Below are positions 29,704-46,325 of a stretch of 64,000 nt of DNA, piece by piece. The translations under genes were made by a program, and so were the position numbers. The DNA is taken from assembly GCA_030267565.1 (NCBI GenBank), contig BRXU01000001.1, forward strand, positions 7,756,001 to 7,820,000. Reading direction: 5' to 3'. This DNA is from Pleodorina starrii. Lineage: Eukaryota > Chlorophyta > Chlorophyceae > Chlamydomonadales > Volvocaceae. Every line of letters starts with the position of its first letter. Within the stretch, counting starts at the first letter, position 1. The notes under the pieces are model-generated. The model ran no database searches. It was given only the letters and a program-made list of their open reading frames with translations, and had not been told where the DNA came from.

Positions 29704-31357
29704 AATGCCAGCTGGTGTGCGAGCGTCGGCGCAGGGGGCGTGGACGGTGGCCGGCCTTGGTCTCGGAAGGAGGTTGCTAGATAGGTCAGACGCCGATGCT
29801 GCAGGTACTGAGGCGAGAGCAACCAATGGTTAGAATCTTAGGAATGAGTCCCGACCGAGATCGATTGGAGGGGTGGGACATAGCGACAGGGTGGCTACTG
29901 GGAAGAAGCGCAACGCATGCAATGTTGTGGTCAACAGGGACTGGTTTGGATGTTCTGTGCAGGTTTGGGGGGCATTTGAGCACGACACAAGCATGATGTG
30001 CGGGCATGCGTGGTGGCGCGTGGGGTGTTCGTTGTACTGGTGACTTGGGTGACATGCTGACATCCCTCCGAGCCCCTTCCCTGGGGCGGCGACTCGGGGT
30101 TCCGGGGCCTGTGGGGCGGGAGGAGGGTGCGATTCAATACACAGTACTTTGTGAGATACCATACTTGGGCCGGTGGTTTGGGACAGACGTCCTTTCGGGA
30201 CTTGTGGGCTGCTGGGCACACCGCAATCGGCCAAAGTACCTGGGAACTGATGGTGCGGCCGCCACTGCACCCCGCGCGGAGGGCGCGCCATGGCAGGGGC
30301 TCCTCGTGGTGCCAACGTTTCATGTATGTGCGCACCGGTATATAGAGCAAAGAGGGGTCATGTCGAAAACCCACGTCCGCGTGGAGTGCGCACGTTTTTC
30401 CCAGGCCGGCCTCTTCCCTCGCGGCGGTCAGGTGGGTGGCGCCGTGCGGAGATATTTGTGACTTTTGAGCCAACGTGCAGTGTGTGTTTCGTGGAGTCGC
30501 CGCGTTGTGCATGCCTGGACACCGAGGGCTGCGGAATGCCCGGGGCGAGGCGAATGCTGAGCTGAGGGGCGGGCATCCTTTACAGTGAAGGGCTGTAGAG
30601 GTTGCCATAATTGGCCGTGTTACGAGGTGTACGGTATGGACCCTTGATGCGTTTTAAATGGCACAATCGACGAGGTGCTGTTCGGCTAAACGAAGCCGGG
30701 GCAGGATGAGGGCTGTGGGCTGTCACGCAGCGTGGGCCGGTGGCACGCCAAGTCCTTTGCAAATGCTCCACTGCGGACACGCCGGGCTGCCGCTGACTTG
30801 TTTCTCATTTCCATAATATCCTCCAGCCGTTATCGCGCCAATCAGCTACTCCGCGACTCCGCGTCGGTCCGCTACAAAATAAGATTTTCCCGGCTGAGGA
30901 CAATCGGCCCTTGCTCGCTCTCCCCTATCGCCTGGTTCCAAGCATGAAACGCCTCAACCATAAATGCACATGAGCATCTGCCGGCCAATGTGTGCCCCAA
31001 GGGTCGCTGAACACTCGGAATAGAGTTTGCTGTGCTAGATGCTAACAATTCAGCAATAAGATGGGAACCATGAGTTGGAATCATGACAAAGGGAAGTTGG
31101 AAAGAAGAAATTGCAAGGTGTCACAAACATGCTCCAAAGGATACGACTGAAACTTTCTAAGCATCTGAGCTGGCTCAAATCCTCAAGCTTTGCATAAATC
31201 AACCTTTGAACGCAATCAGGCGATGGTCAGCGTTACAGCATACTTGCCACGGGTACGACACAGACAAAATTACTGGACGTGAATACAGCTTGCACCTCCG
31301 TGGTGTGTCTGGAACATCAAATCCCAAGGCGCTGCGTACCATAGCTTGCTCCTCGCA
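29704..31357. other. Intergenic; no gene recognised
   Basis: This holds the 3' flank of the dynamin-related gene and the promoter of the phenylalanyl-tRNA synthetase gene. GC falls toward 30.9-31.3 kb. Frames on both strands are short and unlike any family I know. Confidence 0.5.
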
Positions 31358-32668
31358 ATGGCACTTTGCCCGCTCAAGGCACCGGCCATGGCTGGGCGCG
31401 GTGCGAGTGCGCCCCGCCAGTCCTGCCCGCGACTCACCGTAGGCAGCTGCAGTTTCCAAGGGCGTGTATGCCCTCTGGCGTTCAAATCGGCGTCGCGTCC
31501 TGGCCGCTCGCACGCCGTGGCCCCTGCTTGCGTCGCTGCCGCGGTGGAGCTTAAGACCGGCAAGCCCCTCCGGGAGGAGGTGATTACGGGCTCCCCCGAC
31601 AACAACATCACCGATTACATCTACGACAAGATGGGCATGGACCTGCACCGGCAACCCGACCACCCCATCGGCATTATTAAGCAGGCCATCTACGACTACT
31701 TTGAGGCGCGCAATCCGGGCCTGTTCACCAAATTCGACGACCGATTCCCCATCGTCAGCACGCGTGCCAACTTCGACGAGGTGCTCGTCCCGGCGGACCA
31801 CATCAGCCGCAGCCCCAACGACACATACTACGTCGACGCCAACACCGTCCTCCGCTGCCACACCTCGGCCCACCAGGCAGAGACCCTCCGCGCCGGCCAC
31901 TCCGCCTTTCTCGTCACCGGTGACGTCTACCGCCGCGACTCCATCGACGCCACGCACTACCCGGTCTTCCACCAAATGGAGGGCGTGCGCGTCTTCTCCG
32001 AGGCCGACTGGCTCGCCTCCGGGCTCGACCCCACCAAGCTTGCGGAGCGCGACCTCAAGGACGCCTTGGAGGGCCTCGCCCGGCACCTCTTCGGCGACGT
32101 GGAGTGCCGCTGGATCGACGCCTACTTTCCCTTCACGGAGCCCAGCTTTGAGCTGGAGATATTCTTCAAGGGCAAGTGGCTGGAGGTCCTGGGATGCGGC
32201 GTCATGGAGCAGCGCATCCTGGACGACAACTTCAAGCCCGGCCACAAGGCCTGGGCCTTCGGGCTGGGCCTGGAGCGCCTCGCCATGGTGCTGTTCGACG
32301 TGCCCGACATCCGGGTCTTCTGGTCAAACGACGACCGTTTCCTGAAGCAGTTCAGCGCCGGCGACCTGAAGTCGCGCTTCAAGCCCTACTCCAAGTTCCC
32401 CGCTTGCTACAAGGACATGGCGTTTTGGGTTTCGCCCGAGTTCTCCGAGAACAATCTGTGCGAGCTGGTGCGCTCCATCGGGGGGGACCTTGTCGAGGAG
32501 GTGACGTGCATCGACACCTTCACCAACAAGAAGACCGGCCGCACGTCCAACTGCTACCGCATCGTGTACCGCTCCATGGAGCGCTCCCTGACGGACGAGG
32601 AGATCAACGCGCTGCAGGAGCAGGTGCGCAGCCAGGTGGCCCAGGTGCTCAAGGTGGAGCTGCGGTAG
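31358..32668 (+). CDS. Organellar phenylalanyl-tRNA synthetase (monomeric type)
   Basis: Single exon, 436 aa. It attaches phenylalanine to tRNA-Phe in plastid and/or mitochondrion. Residues 1 to about 60 are Ala/Arg/Ser-rich and look like an organelle transit peptide. The class II catalytic core follows, with [20 protein letters not shown], motif 2 ([20 protein letters not shown]) and motif 3 ([20 protein letters not shown]). The C-terminal roughly 95 residues are the anticodon-binding FDX-ACB domain ([20 protein letters not shown] through QVLKVELR), as in FARS2 and plant organellar PheRS. Length fits the family. The frame opens at a TTG at 31,346, but the first ATG is at 31,358 and I use it. 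It is the only intronless gene among eight, unlike its 2- to 14-exon neighbours. A TGTAA, the usual volvocalean polyadenylation signal, is near 33,125. Confidence 0.95.
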   Translation: MALCPLKAPAMAGRGASAPRQSCPRLTVGSCSFQGRVCPLAFKSASRPGRSHAVAPACVAAAVELKTGKPLREEVITGSPDNNITDYIYDKMGMDLHRQPDHPIGIIKQAIYDYFEARNPGLFTKFDDRFPIVSTRANFDEVLVPADHISRSPNDTYYVDANTVLRCHTSAHQAETLRAGHSAFLVTGDVYRRDSIDATHYPVFHQMEGVRVFSEADWLASGLDPTKLAERDLKDALEGLARHLFGDVECRWIDAYFPFTEPSFELEIFFKGKWLEVLGCGVMEQRILDDNFKPGHKAWAFGLGLERLAMVLFDVPDIRVFWSNDDRFLKQFSAGDLKSRFKPYSKFPACYKDMAFWVSPEFSENNLCELVRSIGGDLVEEVTCIDTFTNKKTGRTSNCYRIVYRSMERSLTDEEINALQEQVRSQVAQVLKVELR

Positions 32669-35654
32669 AGGCGGAGGCGGGACGAGGCAGCTGGGACGGG
32701 ACGAGGCGGCTGGGACGGGACGGGGCAGCTGGGACGGGACGAGGCGGCTGGGACGGGACGGGGCAGCTGGGACGGGACGAGGCGGCTGGGACGGGATGAG
32801 ATGCGATGTGGGTCGGTGGCGATGTGGGTCGGTGGCGATGTGGGTCGGTGGCGATGTGGGTCGGTGGGGTGGTGGAGTGATTTGGGTTCGGATATGGGTC
32901 GGGTGGGTCGGCCATGGATGTTGAAGGGAAGAGGCTTGGGCTTGGACTTCCCTCCACGTTCAGGCTGAGGCAAAGCGCAGAAGCGGGGCAGGAGGCAGCG
33001 GGGGGGGTTGGTTGGTTGGTTGGTTGGATAGGTGATCTGATCTGGGTCAGCGAGGTGGTCTCGAGTTGGGCTGGTTGCGCCGGTAGCGAGAGCCCGAGAG
33101 GCTCGCAGGGCAGACGGCGGTCATGTAATGGATGGGAAAGACGCCCGATCGGGCGCCCGAGGAGGGCAGATGGGCAGGACTTGCCGAGATGGCTAGTTTT
33201 GTCGTCTGGAGCGGGAGGAGCGGGAGGGGGAAATAACAGGAGACGGCAAGCGGGCAGGGACATACCCCAGCGAGTACGCTCGGGCAGGGGGGGTGGCGGT
33301 CGAGCCACCGGGCCCATGACTAGTGGATTCGGCGTTTTCGGCCGCAACGCGTATGCGGGCGTGTGTTTGGAGGGGTGACGCGGGGCCTCCCGCCTCCCAC
33401 TGGGCATGGCGCAACGGAGAACTCAACACACACCGGCTGTGTGTCCTCGCGGCGGCGGCAGGGGAGGACACCTTTGCGGGCGCACGACCGAGGGCCCACG
33501 GTCCCTCGTGTTCGGTGGCCCGGTTGGCAGGGCAGTCCGCGCAGGCGGCACTGCCAGTGCAGACACGGGGTTCGCGGCTTGCTGAGCGGTCTGTGGTCTG
33601 ATTTTCGTCTTGGCGTGCAGCGCTGTGGGCAGGTCAAGCTTGCCGGAAGCGTCCGCGCTGCTACCGCTGGCAGATGTGTCATGCATAAGGATACGCCCCG
33701 CCTGACAAAAATATACGGTAACCGACTCTGCTATGAGGGAACGTAATGGTAAGTCGTTTTGGGGGGCTTACAGTTTGACATGCGCCAAAACGTATTCACG
33801 CCAGGCCTGGCGCTATGAGCATCGCGTGGCGCTGAGAGGTCGAGAGTATTCGAGTTTTAGTTGGACGGTTGGGGCTTTTCGCCGCTTGGGCGAAAAGCCC
33901 CAAAAAGCTGTTGTTACCGCGGCGCGATATTGCACACACATTTTCCGCCGCATTCGAGTGTGCTGTTGTGTGACGGTCGCCGGTTTTCAAGACGACTGAG
34001 ATGACAGCGAGTCGCTGCAGAGCTGGCCCGTGCTGTAGAATGGGCGCATATCATGGGGCGGCAGGTCTACACGCGCGCCCCCGCGTTGCTCGACCCCGTG
34101 CATTGCCCGCGTCTATGCACTGCAAGTCTCCTGACACAGCGCGCCTTCACACATCGGCACTCGACCAGCCACAAGAGCTTGCACGACATTCCTGTCCACT
34201 GGGCTCGGCGATAATCGCCCCCATCCATTCTGAAAGTGCCACCCATTCTGAAAGTACTGGACAGAAGAATTGATTCAGCCCCAATGAAGGGCTTCCAAGG
34301 CAGAATGGTAGCGACCCATCCGGCCCCTTGACGGCACCTCACCTGGCCTGCCTGCCACCCAACAACAGAACTGTGGCGGATGCCCAGCCTATGTACCCTC
34401 GTCACGCGCCACGCAAAGCGTAGGATAGCCGTGCCATCTGCCGTACGCATGTCTCGTACCGAACACTCAGCCACCAATGCCCCGCCTCGACTTCGCGTGA
34501 ACCAAGCCTCTTCATTTGAGGACCACCACCGCCCCGCGGTTGCCCTCCCAGAAGAGCGGGGACCAACTCATGTCAAATAGGAAGGAAGGAAACACTACCC
34601 CAGCCACCCGCATGACAATCGTCCGATTACGAATCTACGGCTGGCGTGTCGCATAACAACAGCAGCAGCAGCATTGACAGCAGAGTCCCGGCGCACGCGC
34701 GCGCCCGTGCACCCACAAAGAAACGACATGCACGCAAATGTGCTGTGTGGGCCAGCGAACCACAGCGAACCACAGTGCAAATTGCAAGAAACGCAGACAC
34801 GGCAAGGCGCACCGAACACGGATAAACAAACGAACAAACCAATAGACAAACAAACAAACACGTGCGCAAGGACAAATTTCAAACAAACGAGCACAAACAA
34901 GCACATACCGGCAAACGAAAGCGCAATGTGCACGAGGAGGATGGCCGCGGGCCAGCAGCAAGGCGCAGCCGGCAGCCGCGAATGACGCAAAGGCGAATGG
35001 CGATTCGCGGGTTCGCAACGCCTGGGCCAGGAAGGAAGAAAGCCAGGAGTTGCGCGCTCTTGCCCGCTCAAGCGCGTCCTGCACCACCCAAAACTCCCGG
35101 GGGCGCCAACACCAGCCATCCCAGCCACCTCCTGACTAACCCCAGCCAGCACCCCCCGCCGCCGCCCCCAACCTCACGGTCGGCACGGCCGCCCCACGGC
35201 TCATAACCACCCTGCACCGCCCCCGCCTGACCGCCCCGCAGTTCAACCCCGCATCGACTCGAAAAAAATAATCTGTGCGCCAGCGCCCCACGTCCACTCC
35301 CACCATCATCAATCCCACCACGCGCCTCGAATCCGCGGGCGGCTTTCATCCCCACCCCTCCCTGCCGCAATCTCAGCCCTAACACGAGCTGGGCCTCCAT
35401 TCCCGCCCCCTCCAGCCGCTCCAGTTGCACGACCCCGTCCACCACACGCGCCTACCCGCCAGTCCAGCCCACTCCGCCGCCCCCGCCCCCTCGCTTCAAT
35501 GAAATTACCTCTCCTTCCCTTCCCGCCCCCTCACGCCACGTCCTCCCCTCCCAGCAGCATCCGCCCTGCCTCTCCCCGCCCCGTCAAGTTCCTCCCACGG
35601 AATCTGCCCTTCGGAATCTGCCCTCGCCCCCCTCCCTTCCATCGATATCCGCCC
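32669..35654. other. Convergent intergenic region; no gene recognised
   Basis: This lies between the 3' ends of the PheRS gene (plus) and the ATCase gene (minus). After the two minisatellites there is a short GGTT run near 33,009, then lower-GC sequence from about 33.6 to 34.9 kb with AAAC-rich stretches, then C-rich low complexity. No frame resembles a known family. Confidence 0.5.
32680..32868. repeat. Two adjacent minisatellites after the PheRS stop
   Basis: First, units of GCGGCTGGGACGGGACG and variants (32,680-32,796). Then four near-perfect 16-bp GATGTGGGTCGGTGGC units (32,805-32,868). They begin about 12 bp past the stop codon and so probably lie in the 3' UTR. Confidence 0.85.
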
Positions 35655-38911
<3,257 letters not shown>

Positions 38912-40163
38912 GTTCGAGATGTTTAAAACCTTCCGCCAGGAAGTGACGCGTCTCCTCAAAAAAATGCGCGAACTATTTGCCTCTGTAAAACTAGTATCAA
39001 CTACGCGTTCCAAAAATTGTGCAGAGTGAATAAAAATCGGTCAGAGGCCATTCATTCGGTAACACGTCAGCCGCCAAATTTCTCCGACATCGATTCCGGT
39101 GCAACATTCCATCGTAATTTGTCATAGTACAAGTGTAAATGCAACGGGAGCCAGATTACACCCAAATTGACCCGGTGTTGAAATGCATGGTCTCGGACAA
39201 CATGCGCGCGTTCGGGCAACGAGGACAACAAACAGCGTGCGTGCCTAGTTTCTGGACTATGATATGCCCAGACACCTAGTTACGCCGTGCATGCACGAAT
39301 ATGCAAGCTGGCTGAGCTGTAGACACACCAAGCGGGGGTCAGGTGTTGCCCTGCGCAATAAGTCGCTTTTTTCGCTCAAACCGCAGCCGCTGAGTGTTCA
39401 ATGCTACAATTTAACTCCTACTTCGCGGTGCTTCGCTATAATAAGTAAATAGTCGGACGCTTGCGTCGATGTGTTGCAAGACAGTATTATACTTTAGAAT
39501 TGTATGCCGCAAACACGTGCAATGCCCACCCTCCCAGCATACACAGTCATCAAATCATCTATGAAGGAAAACCCCGAACAAAGCCACTGCTCAGGCGGAC
39601 GGCCATAGCCCGCTGACTGCACCAGTTGTCACATACTTCACGTTTCTATGCAAGGGCGTCAAAACTCACCACAAGTCAAGCATCAAAGTGTGACGACATG
39701 TGAATAACTGCCAAAGATATTAATTTGTGCCCATTTTTCGAGAACTTCATGTACGGCACGTCTCCATCCGTGTTTCGCAATGGCGCTCACGCGCTCTCCA
39801 ACTGGTCCGTTCACACATCCACAGCGGGTCTGTTGACATGATGTCTGCACTGAACCTTTACTGCCCTGCCCCGCGGGACGCTGTTGAGCGTGAATAGGAC
39901 TACCGCACAATCAGCCCAGACGGCAGAGTCCTTACGCGTAGTAACATCTTTGTAGTGTCGATTAATACAACTTAACTATTGAATAGCATTGACTTGTGGA
40001 CATCATCGGCGGAAGCGCTTTCAGCGCAGTCCTCTACTGCCTCCGGGGGCCAGGGGCCTCCGGGGGCTGGCAACGACACGTGGAGGTCATAATTGGTTTA
40101 TCTGCAGGCCGCCGCCCGCGTCAGTAAGGCCGGCGCTGGCCTTCTGCCGGGCCGGGCAGAAGT
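38912..40163. promoter_or_regulatory. Divergent promoter region, ATCase / LOV kinase
   Basis: 1.25 kb of lower-GC sequence between the start codons of ATCase (minus) and the LOV kinase (plus). It must carry both promoters. No TATA box or other site stands out clearly, and there is no gene in it. Confidence 0.45.
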
Positions 40164-43100
40164 ATGGCCTCCCTGCTCTTACGCGAAGGGCGCTCTGGCA
40201 GCAGTGGCTCGCGCCTGAGTTATGACATGCCAGCAACCCCCTACATAAGCGGCATCGCTGAGCAGGTGGGCATGGAGCTCCGGGCACGGCCTCGACGGAT
40301 GAACCCTTGGAGGGCGCACGGCGCTGGCGCGGCGCACCTAAATCCCCCAGTTTTCATGCCGTTATCGACTCGAAAAGATATTATTATGTGTGTTAACTCT
40401 GCTGGAATGGCCTTGGCCTCGCCAAAGCCTGGAAACCGCTAACTGGTCGGCATCGCTCCACGCGGTCTAGCGCCCTCCTACCCTTGCCAGCTGCACACCC
40501 TCCCCCCCCCACAGCCCGCCCCTGACACAGCCGGCGATCAAGACGCGCAGCACGATCGCCCCAGCCGGGCCCCGCGCACCTAGTGGTCGTGCATCCGCCT
40601 CCTTTGCGCTCGCAGCAACCCCACCTCCCGTCCTAAACCTGCTGCCTCACGAAACACCACACCAGCCCTTTCTTAAAGCATTACCCAACCCCAACTCACC
40701 CCCGTCCTAGGCTCAGCACATCAAGGCGCTCCAGGAGCGGGTTTCGGAGCTCGAGGAGGCACTGAAGCGCGAGCGGCACCGAGCCGACCTGTGCCAACAG
40801 CAATTAGAGCAATGCATCGCGGCAGCGGCGGCGCAGGCCGCCAACGCCACCGCGGCGGCGGCAGCGGCGCTCAGCTCGCCGATGTCGCTGCCGTCGCCGT
40901 CGTCATCGCCGGGCTGGGCGGCGGCAGGGCCGGGCACGGCGGCGTGGGTCGGCTCGCAGCGGCACTGGGCCGCCGGCGGGGGAGCGGCGGGGGAGGCTTG
41001 CGTCAATTGGCGTGCCGCGGTGTCACACTTGCGCGCGACGTCGCATGCGCTCGACCAACCGCCGCCGCCAGCTGCTGTGCTGGGGCACGCATCGGCGTTG
41101 GCGGTGGCGTGTGCAGAGCCGCCGGCTGGCGCCCTGGCCCTCCCGCCGCCGCCGCCTCACCACCACCACCACCGCGGCGGCGGTGGCGAGTCAGGGTTGT
41201 TGGCGGATTCCTACCTGCAGCAGCAGCATCAGCAGCAGCAGCAAGCGGCATCGGCGGGCGCCGGCACCCCCGTCCGTCGCGCTTCCGCACCGTCGCCGCT
41301 GCGCTCCTCCTGCTCCTGCTCCGCCCTGTCCTCGGTCGAGCAGGACCAGGCCTCGCTCGCGCCCGACACGCACCACCACCCAGACCTCCAACGCCTGTGC
41401 CAACACCACCAACACCAACACCACCACTCAAAAGTCCACCAATACCAACAGCAGCAGCAGCAGCGCAGCGAGCATTGCCATCACCTCGCTGTACCGCCGT
41501 CCGCGGTACCGGCGTGTCCAGTCGCCGCCGCAGGCGCCGGCGCCCAGGCGCCCAGGCGCCCAGGCGCCGGCGCACCGGCGGCCGCGGACCGCGAGCTGTC
41601 CGACCGCCCCGGCCCGGCCTGCGCCGCGACGCCGGCACCTGCGTCAACGACGGGGGCGGAGCCCCGCACTGCCCTGCAGCACGACTTCCCGCAGCAGCAG
41701 CAGCAGCACCACCTAGGCCACGGGACCCACCAACACTTCCACCACCACCATCAACACCACCACCACCACCACCATCAACACCAGCGCTACCACCACCAGC
41801 ATGTGGCGTTGGCCGGCGGTGGGGCCGGCGGCGACCCAGGGGACGTCCTGGCGGCGGCGCCGACGGCGACGTTGCAGTATACGGCGGCATGCTCCTGCGA
41901 GGACGAGGGGCTCTGCCCGCCGCACGCTCAGGCGCCAGGCGGCGGCGGCGCCGCCGCCGTGTGCTGCTCGCCGGGCGTTGCAGCAGCGGCGGGTCACGGC
42001 GGTGAGCTGCTGGGGCCGGCGGCAGCGGCGGCGGCGGCGTTGGCGGCCGTCGCTGGGGGAGGCAGTGAGGAGCTGGTGACGATCACCAAGCGGGAGTATG
42101 AGTTGTTGCTGCTGAAGGTTAAGGCGATGGATGTGCTGCAGGTGAGGGGCCGGGAGTGAGGGGTCGGGGGTGAGGGGCCGGGAGTGAAAGGCCGGGAGTG
42201 AGGGGCCGGGAGTGAGGGGTGATGGAAGAGGCAGGGCATGAGGGACGCGCCGCTGGGGAGAGCTGCTGACGACACCCTTCTAGTACTAATTCTAGGAGTA
42301 GTTTAGGAGCAGTTGTTGTTGTTACGATGGGCGTCAGATCGAGGTGCGGCGCCTTTGTGAGGTGGGCGGCTCGGTGGCAGGCGAGTCAGCGGCCGGGCGC
42401 CTGCAGAGAAGGCTGCGGGCGGTGGGGGCCGGAGGCTTTCCGACTGGCTGGCTGGCTGGCGGGACCCAGTGCACCTCACCACACCGCCAGGGCCAGCGCG
42501 AGGGCCAGGCCCAGGGCAGACGTGCTCTGCTCCACGCCCCTCCGGGAACAGAACACAACGGCGCCGTGGTGCCGGTTGGGCGAGATGCGCCGTCGCTTGC
42601 GGCGGTTTCGGAGCATGGGGCTGGCACCGGGCTGGCAGCCAGCCGGGCGCCAGCCGGCAGGCTGCCGTGCACGCTGCCGCCGCACCCAACCCGCCGGCGG
42701 GGCCTGCCCGGGTTCTCCGCTTTGTTGGAGGGGCTGGGCATCCCTCGGCTATGCCTCTATGCGCTGCGGAGGGGTTGCTCCGAAACCAATCTCCTTGGGC
42801 TCCATCTCCGTCTCCCATCTCCCCCGATGTGGATACCCCCCCCCTTCCAACCCCCCTCCAACCCCGTACCCGCATCCGTATCCTCGCAGGAGGGCATCAC
42901 CATCGCGGACTGCTCCAATCCGGACATGCCGCTCATTTACGCCAACGCGGGGTTCGTGCGGACCACCGGGTACAGCGTGGAGTACGTGATCGGCAAGAAC
43001 TGCAGGTGGGGGGGGGGTTGGGTGTAGGGGGAAACGACACACCAACGGGGAGGGACGTGGGCGAGGGAGAGGTCGGTGCCAGGTGCGGTGGGGGGCAATG

Positions 43101-44255
43101 GTCCCATACGTGTGGTTGGGTGGTTGATTTGTTGGTCCCCCCCCCGCAGTGACTCATTGCTACCTAAAGGAGCATATCACTCCCTGACCTCCTGTCGGTC
43201 GTCCTCCCCCCCCCGCCCCCCCCCCCCCCAGGTTCCTTCAGGGCGAGGGCACCGACCCGCAGCCGGTCGTGGAGCTCAAGGAGGCCATCAAGCGGGGGAG
43301 GGCGTGTGTCGTACAGGTACGGCATAGCCGATGAGACGGGGGCGCGCGCGCTCGCTGTGGGCTGGGGACACAGCCGCGCTGGACATGGGCTGCCGGACTT
43401 GGTATAGCCGCGGCCGCGTAGTCCCTTGCGTCTGGCTTTCCTCGCGGCTTTGCCCCTCCCCTTCGGACCACAGCATCCAGCTGCTGCTGCCGCTGCTGCA
43501 TGAAGGAACGACCGGCCAACCTTCAGCCCTCACCGCGCACCGTTCGGGTCTGGTGGGCTTTTTGCCCCCCGGCGCGTGCTTCCCCGTCCCCCTCCTCGTT
43601 CCCCGCCCCCTCTCTTCTCCCCTCTCCTCTCCGCCACCTCCCCGGCGCCCCCCCCAACACCCCACAAAAAAACCTCCGCCTCATCGCGGCGGCTTCATCT
43701 TTATTTAGATATGTACCCCCTTCCCAATTCACCAACCAACCAACCGCCCAACCGTCCAACCGCCCCCCAGCTGCTCAACTACAAGAAGAACGGCGACCCC
43801 TTCGTCAACTACCTGTCTCTGACGCCCATCCACGACACCGCCACCGGCCGCCTGACGCACTATGTGGGTGTCCAGTCCGACATCACGGAGCTGGTCAACC
43901 ACAAGAAGGCGGAGCTGGCGGCGAAGCACGTGGCGCTACAGGTGATGGATTGGGGGGAGGGAGGGAGGGACGGGGAGGGAGGGACGGGGAGGGAGGGAGG
44001 GAGGGAGGGAGGGAGGGGTAAGAAAGACCGCAGCGGCGGAGGGACGAAGGCGACCCGACCCAACCGAGAACCCCCCAGCAGTCCCACCTGTAAGGGAGCC
44101 GTCCCTCGCGCGCGATGGGCTGCGCTGGAATGCGCAGTCGACCGATCGTTGGATGGATCCTGGTTGTACACACGCTTGGACAGCGATGCGCGCGCACAAC
44201 CCCACCCTGGGCCCCACCGCCGTTGCAGTCGTCGCCGCCGCCGCCGCCGCCGCCG

Positions 44256-44291
<36 letters not shown>

Positions 44292-44478
44292 CCCTCTCTC
44301 CCCCCCTCTCTCTCTTGCGCTCCCCTCGCCCCGGGCCGTTCTTATTACCCCTCTCTCTCTCTCTCTCCCCATCGGTCCCCTCGCTGCGTGTTTCATCTTT
44401 GTCATCCCTGCGCTCCTCTCCTGCCCTGTCCTGCCAGGCCGCTGTGGCCACTGAGGCCAAGTCCCAGTTCCTGGCGCG

Positions 44479-44512
<34 letters not shown>

Positions 44513-46294
44513 ATGATTGCGGTGGGGCAGCTGCTGGCAGAGACCTCCCTGACACCCGCACAGTGGGACCTGGTCAACACCATCCGCTGCTCGGGGGAGA
44601 CGCTGCTCACGCTCATCACCGGTGGGTCTGGGGGGGTGGGGGGGTCTGGGGATTGGGTGGGTGGGTGGGCGGGTGGATGAGGGGTTGGGCAATGGGGAAG
44701 AGGCGCAGCGAAGCGTGTGGGCGGGTGTGCGTCTGGCGGGGCAGCTGGAGCCGGGCTGGGCTGGGGCGCTGTGTCCTGTGTCCTGTTCACACGCAGACGC
44801 ACAAATACGCACACCCACATCCGCACATCCGCACAACCGCCTCCTCCTCCCCTCCTCCTGGCAGACATCCTGGACTTTTCCCGCATCGAGGCCAACAAGA
44901 TGGTCCTCCACAACGCCGTGTTCAAACTGGACACCGTCATAGAGGCGGCCATGGAGATTGCGGGGCTCAAGGCGGCGCAGAGGAGGCTGCAGGTGGGAGC
45001 GGGCGGGACAGGGCGGGCGAGGAGGGAGCGGGCGAGGAGGGAGGCGGCGAGTGCGAGTGGGGGCGAGAGAGCGGCTGGGACGGGCTGAGGGGTCGACGGG
45101 GCGGCGGGAGGTCCGATGTCGCACCTTCCATCCGCGCATCCATCCCCAAATCTGCCCGCCTGTCAGCGCCGTTGCCGTTGCCGAGTTTTCCGGCGAGCGG
45201 TTTCCTGCAGCAGCAGCAGCAGCTTGGTGTGGATGTGAATGTGTGGATGTGTGGATGTTTAGGTGTACGCATGTCCTCTGCTCCGCCGTTTCCGTTGCGC
45301 TGTTTCCCTTGTCCCCCCGCCGCCTCCCATCGCGCCGTCTCCGCCTCCGTCGCCCGCCTCCGCCTCCGTCTCTTTCGTGCAGGTGGCGTACCACATCGCT
45401 GAGCACATGCCCCGCATGCTGTACGGCGACGCTCAGCGGCTGCAGCAGATCCTGCTCAATATCCTCAATAACGGCATCAAGTTTACGGAGGAGGGTGAGA
45501 GCAGCATGGGGGAGCGGGGGGTGGGGGTGGGGTTGAAGAAAGAGGAGAGGCGATTGGGGGGCGGAGGGACGGGGTAGAGAGAGAGAGAACGAGGAGATAC
45601 ATGATACGGCGAGGCTCCGGCGAGCAGGAAGGGAAGGGGAGCGGCTCCGGGTCATCTACCTCATCACGTCTCGACGGCGTTGTCGTTGCTGTTGCTGCTG
45701 CTGCTGTTGTTGTCGTTTTTAACAGTGATCCCCGGAAGGGCGGAGTCAACCGTGTTTGGTTGCCCCCCGTGTGTGTGCAGGGGAGCTGCTGCTAGAGGTG
45801 TGGGCCGAGGGCTTTTACCCGCCCAACGCCGTGGGGGCCGCCATCGCGGCGGCGGCGGCGCCGGCCGCCGCCGCCGCCGCCACGGGCGCCGTGGCCGCCA
45901 CCGTAGCGGCGGCGGCGGAAGCCGCCGCCACCGCCCACGCCGCCGGGCAGCCGGCGGCGGGGGAGGAGGAGCCGACGGGGCTGACGTCGTACCACGTCGC
46001 CGCCGGCGGCGATGTTGTACTGCAGCCCGGCGCCGCAGCGGCGGCGGCGGCGGCGCTGGATCCCGCCGTCGCGACGGCGGTTCCGTCGTTGCTGCCGACG
46101 GCGGTACAGCATCCGCCAGCGGCGGCGGCGGCGGCGGCGGGGTGCAGCGCCGCCAGCGGATCTGAGACGGATTGGCCGCTGCTGGTCCTCCGGTTCTCTG
46201 TGCGCGACACGGGCATCGGCATCGCCCCCGCCGACCTGGGTCGCCTCTTCAACTCCTTTACGCAGGTGCGTCCGTGACGCCACTTGGGGGCGTG

Positions 46295-46325
<31 letters not shown>

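Noticed and set aside
32680..32868. CRISPR-like array
   Set aside because: The units are contiguous minisatellite repeats with no unique spacers, in a eukaryotic locus.
40791..42005. 404-codon Arg/Gly-rich plus-strand frame and 295-codon minus-strand frame in LOV-kinase exon 2
   Set aside because: GC-bias frames. The frame at 40,711-42,141 continues the coiled coil and joins the LOV exons in phase.
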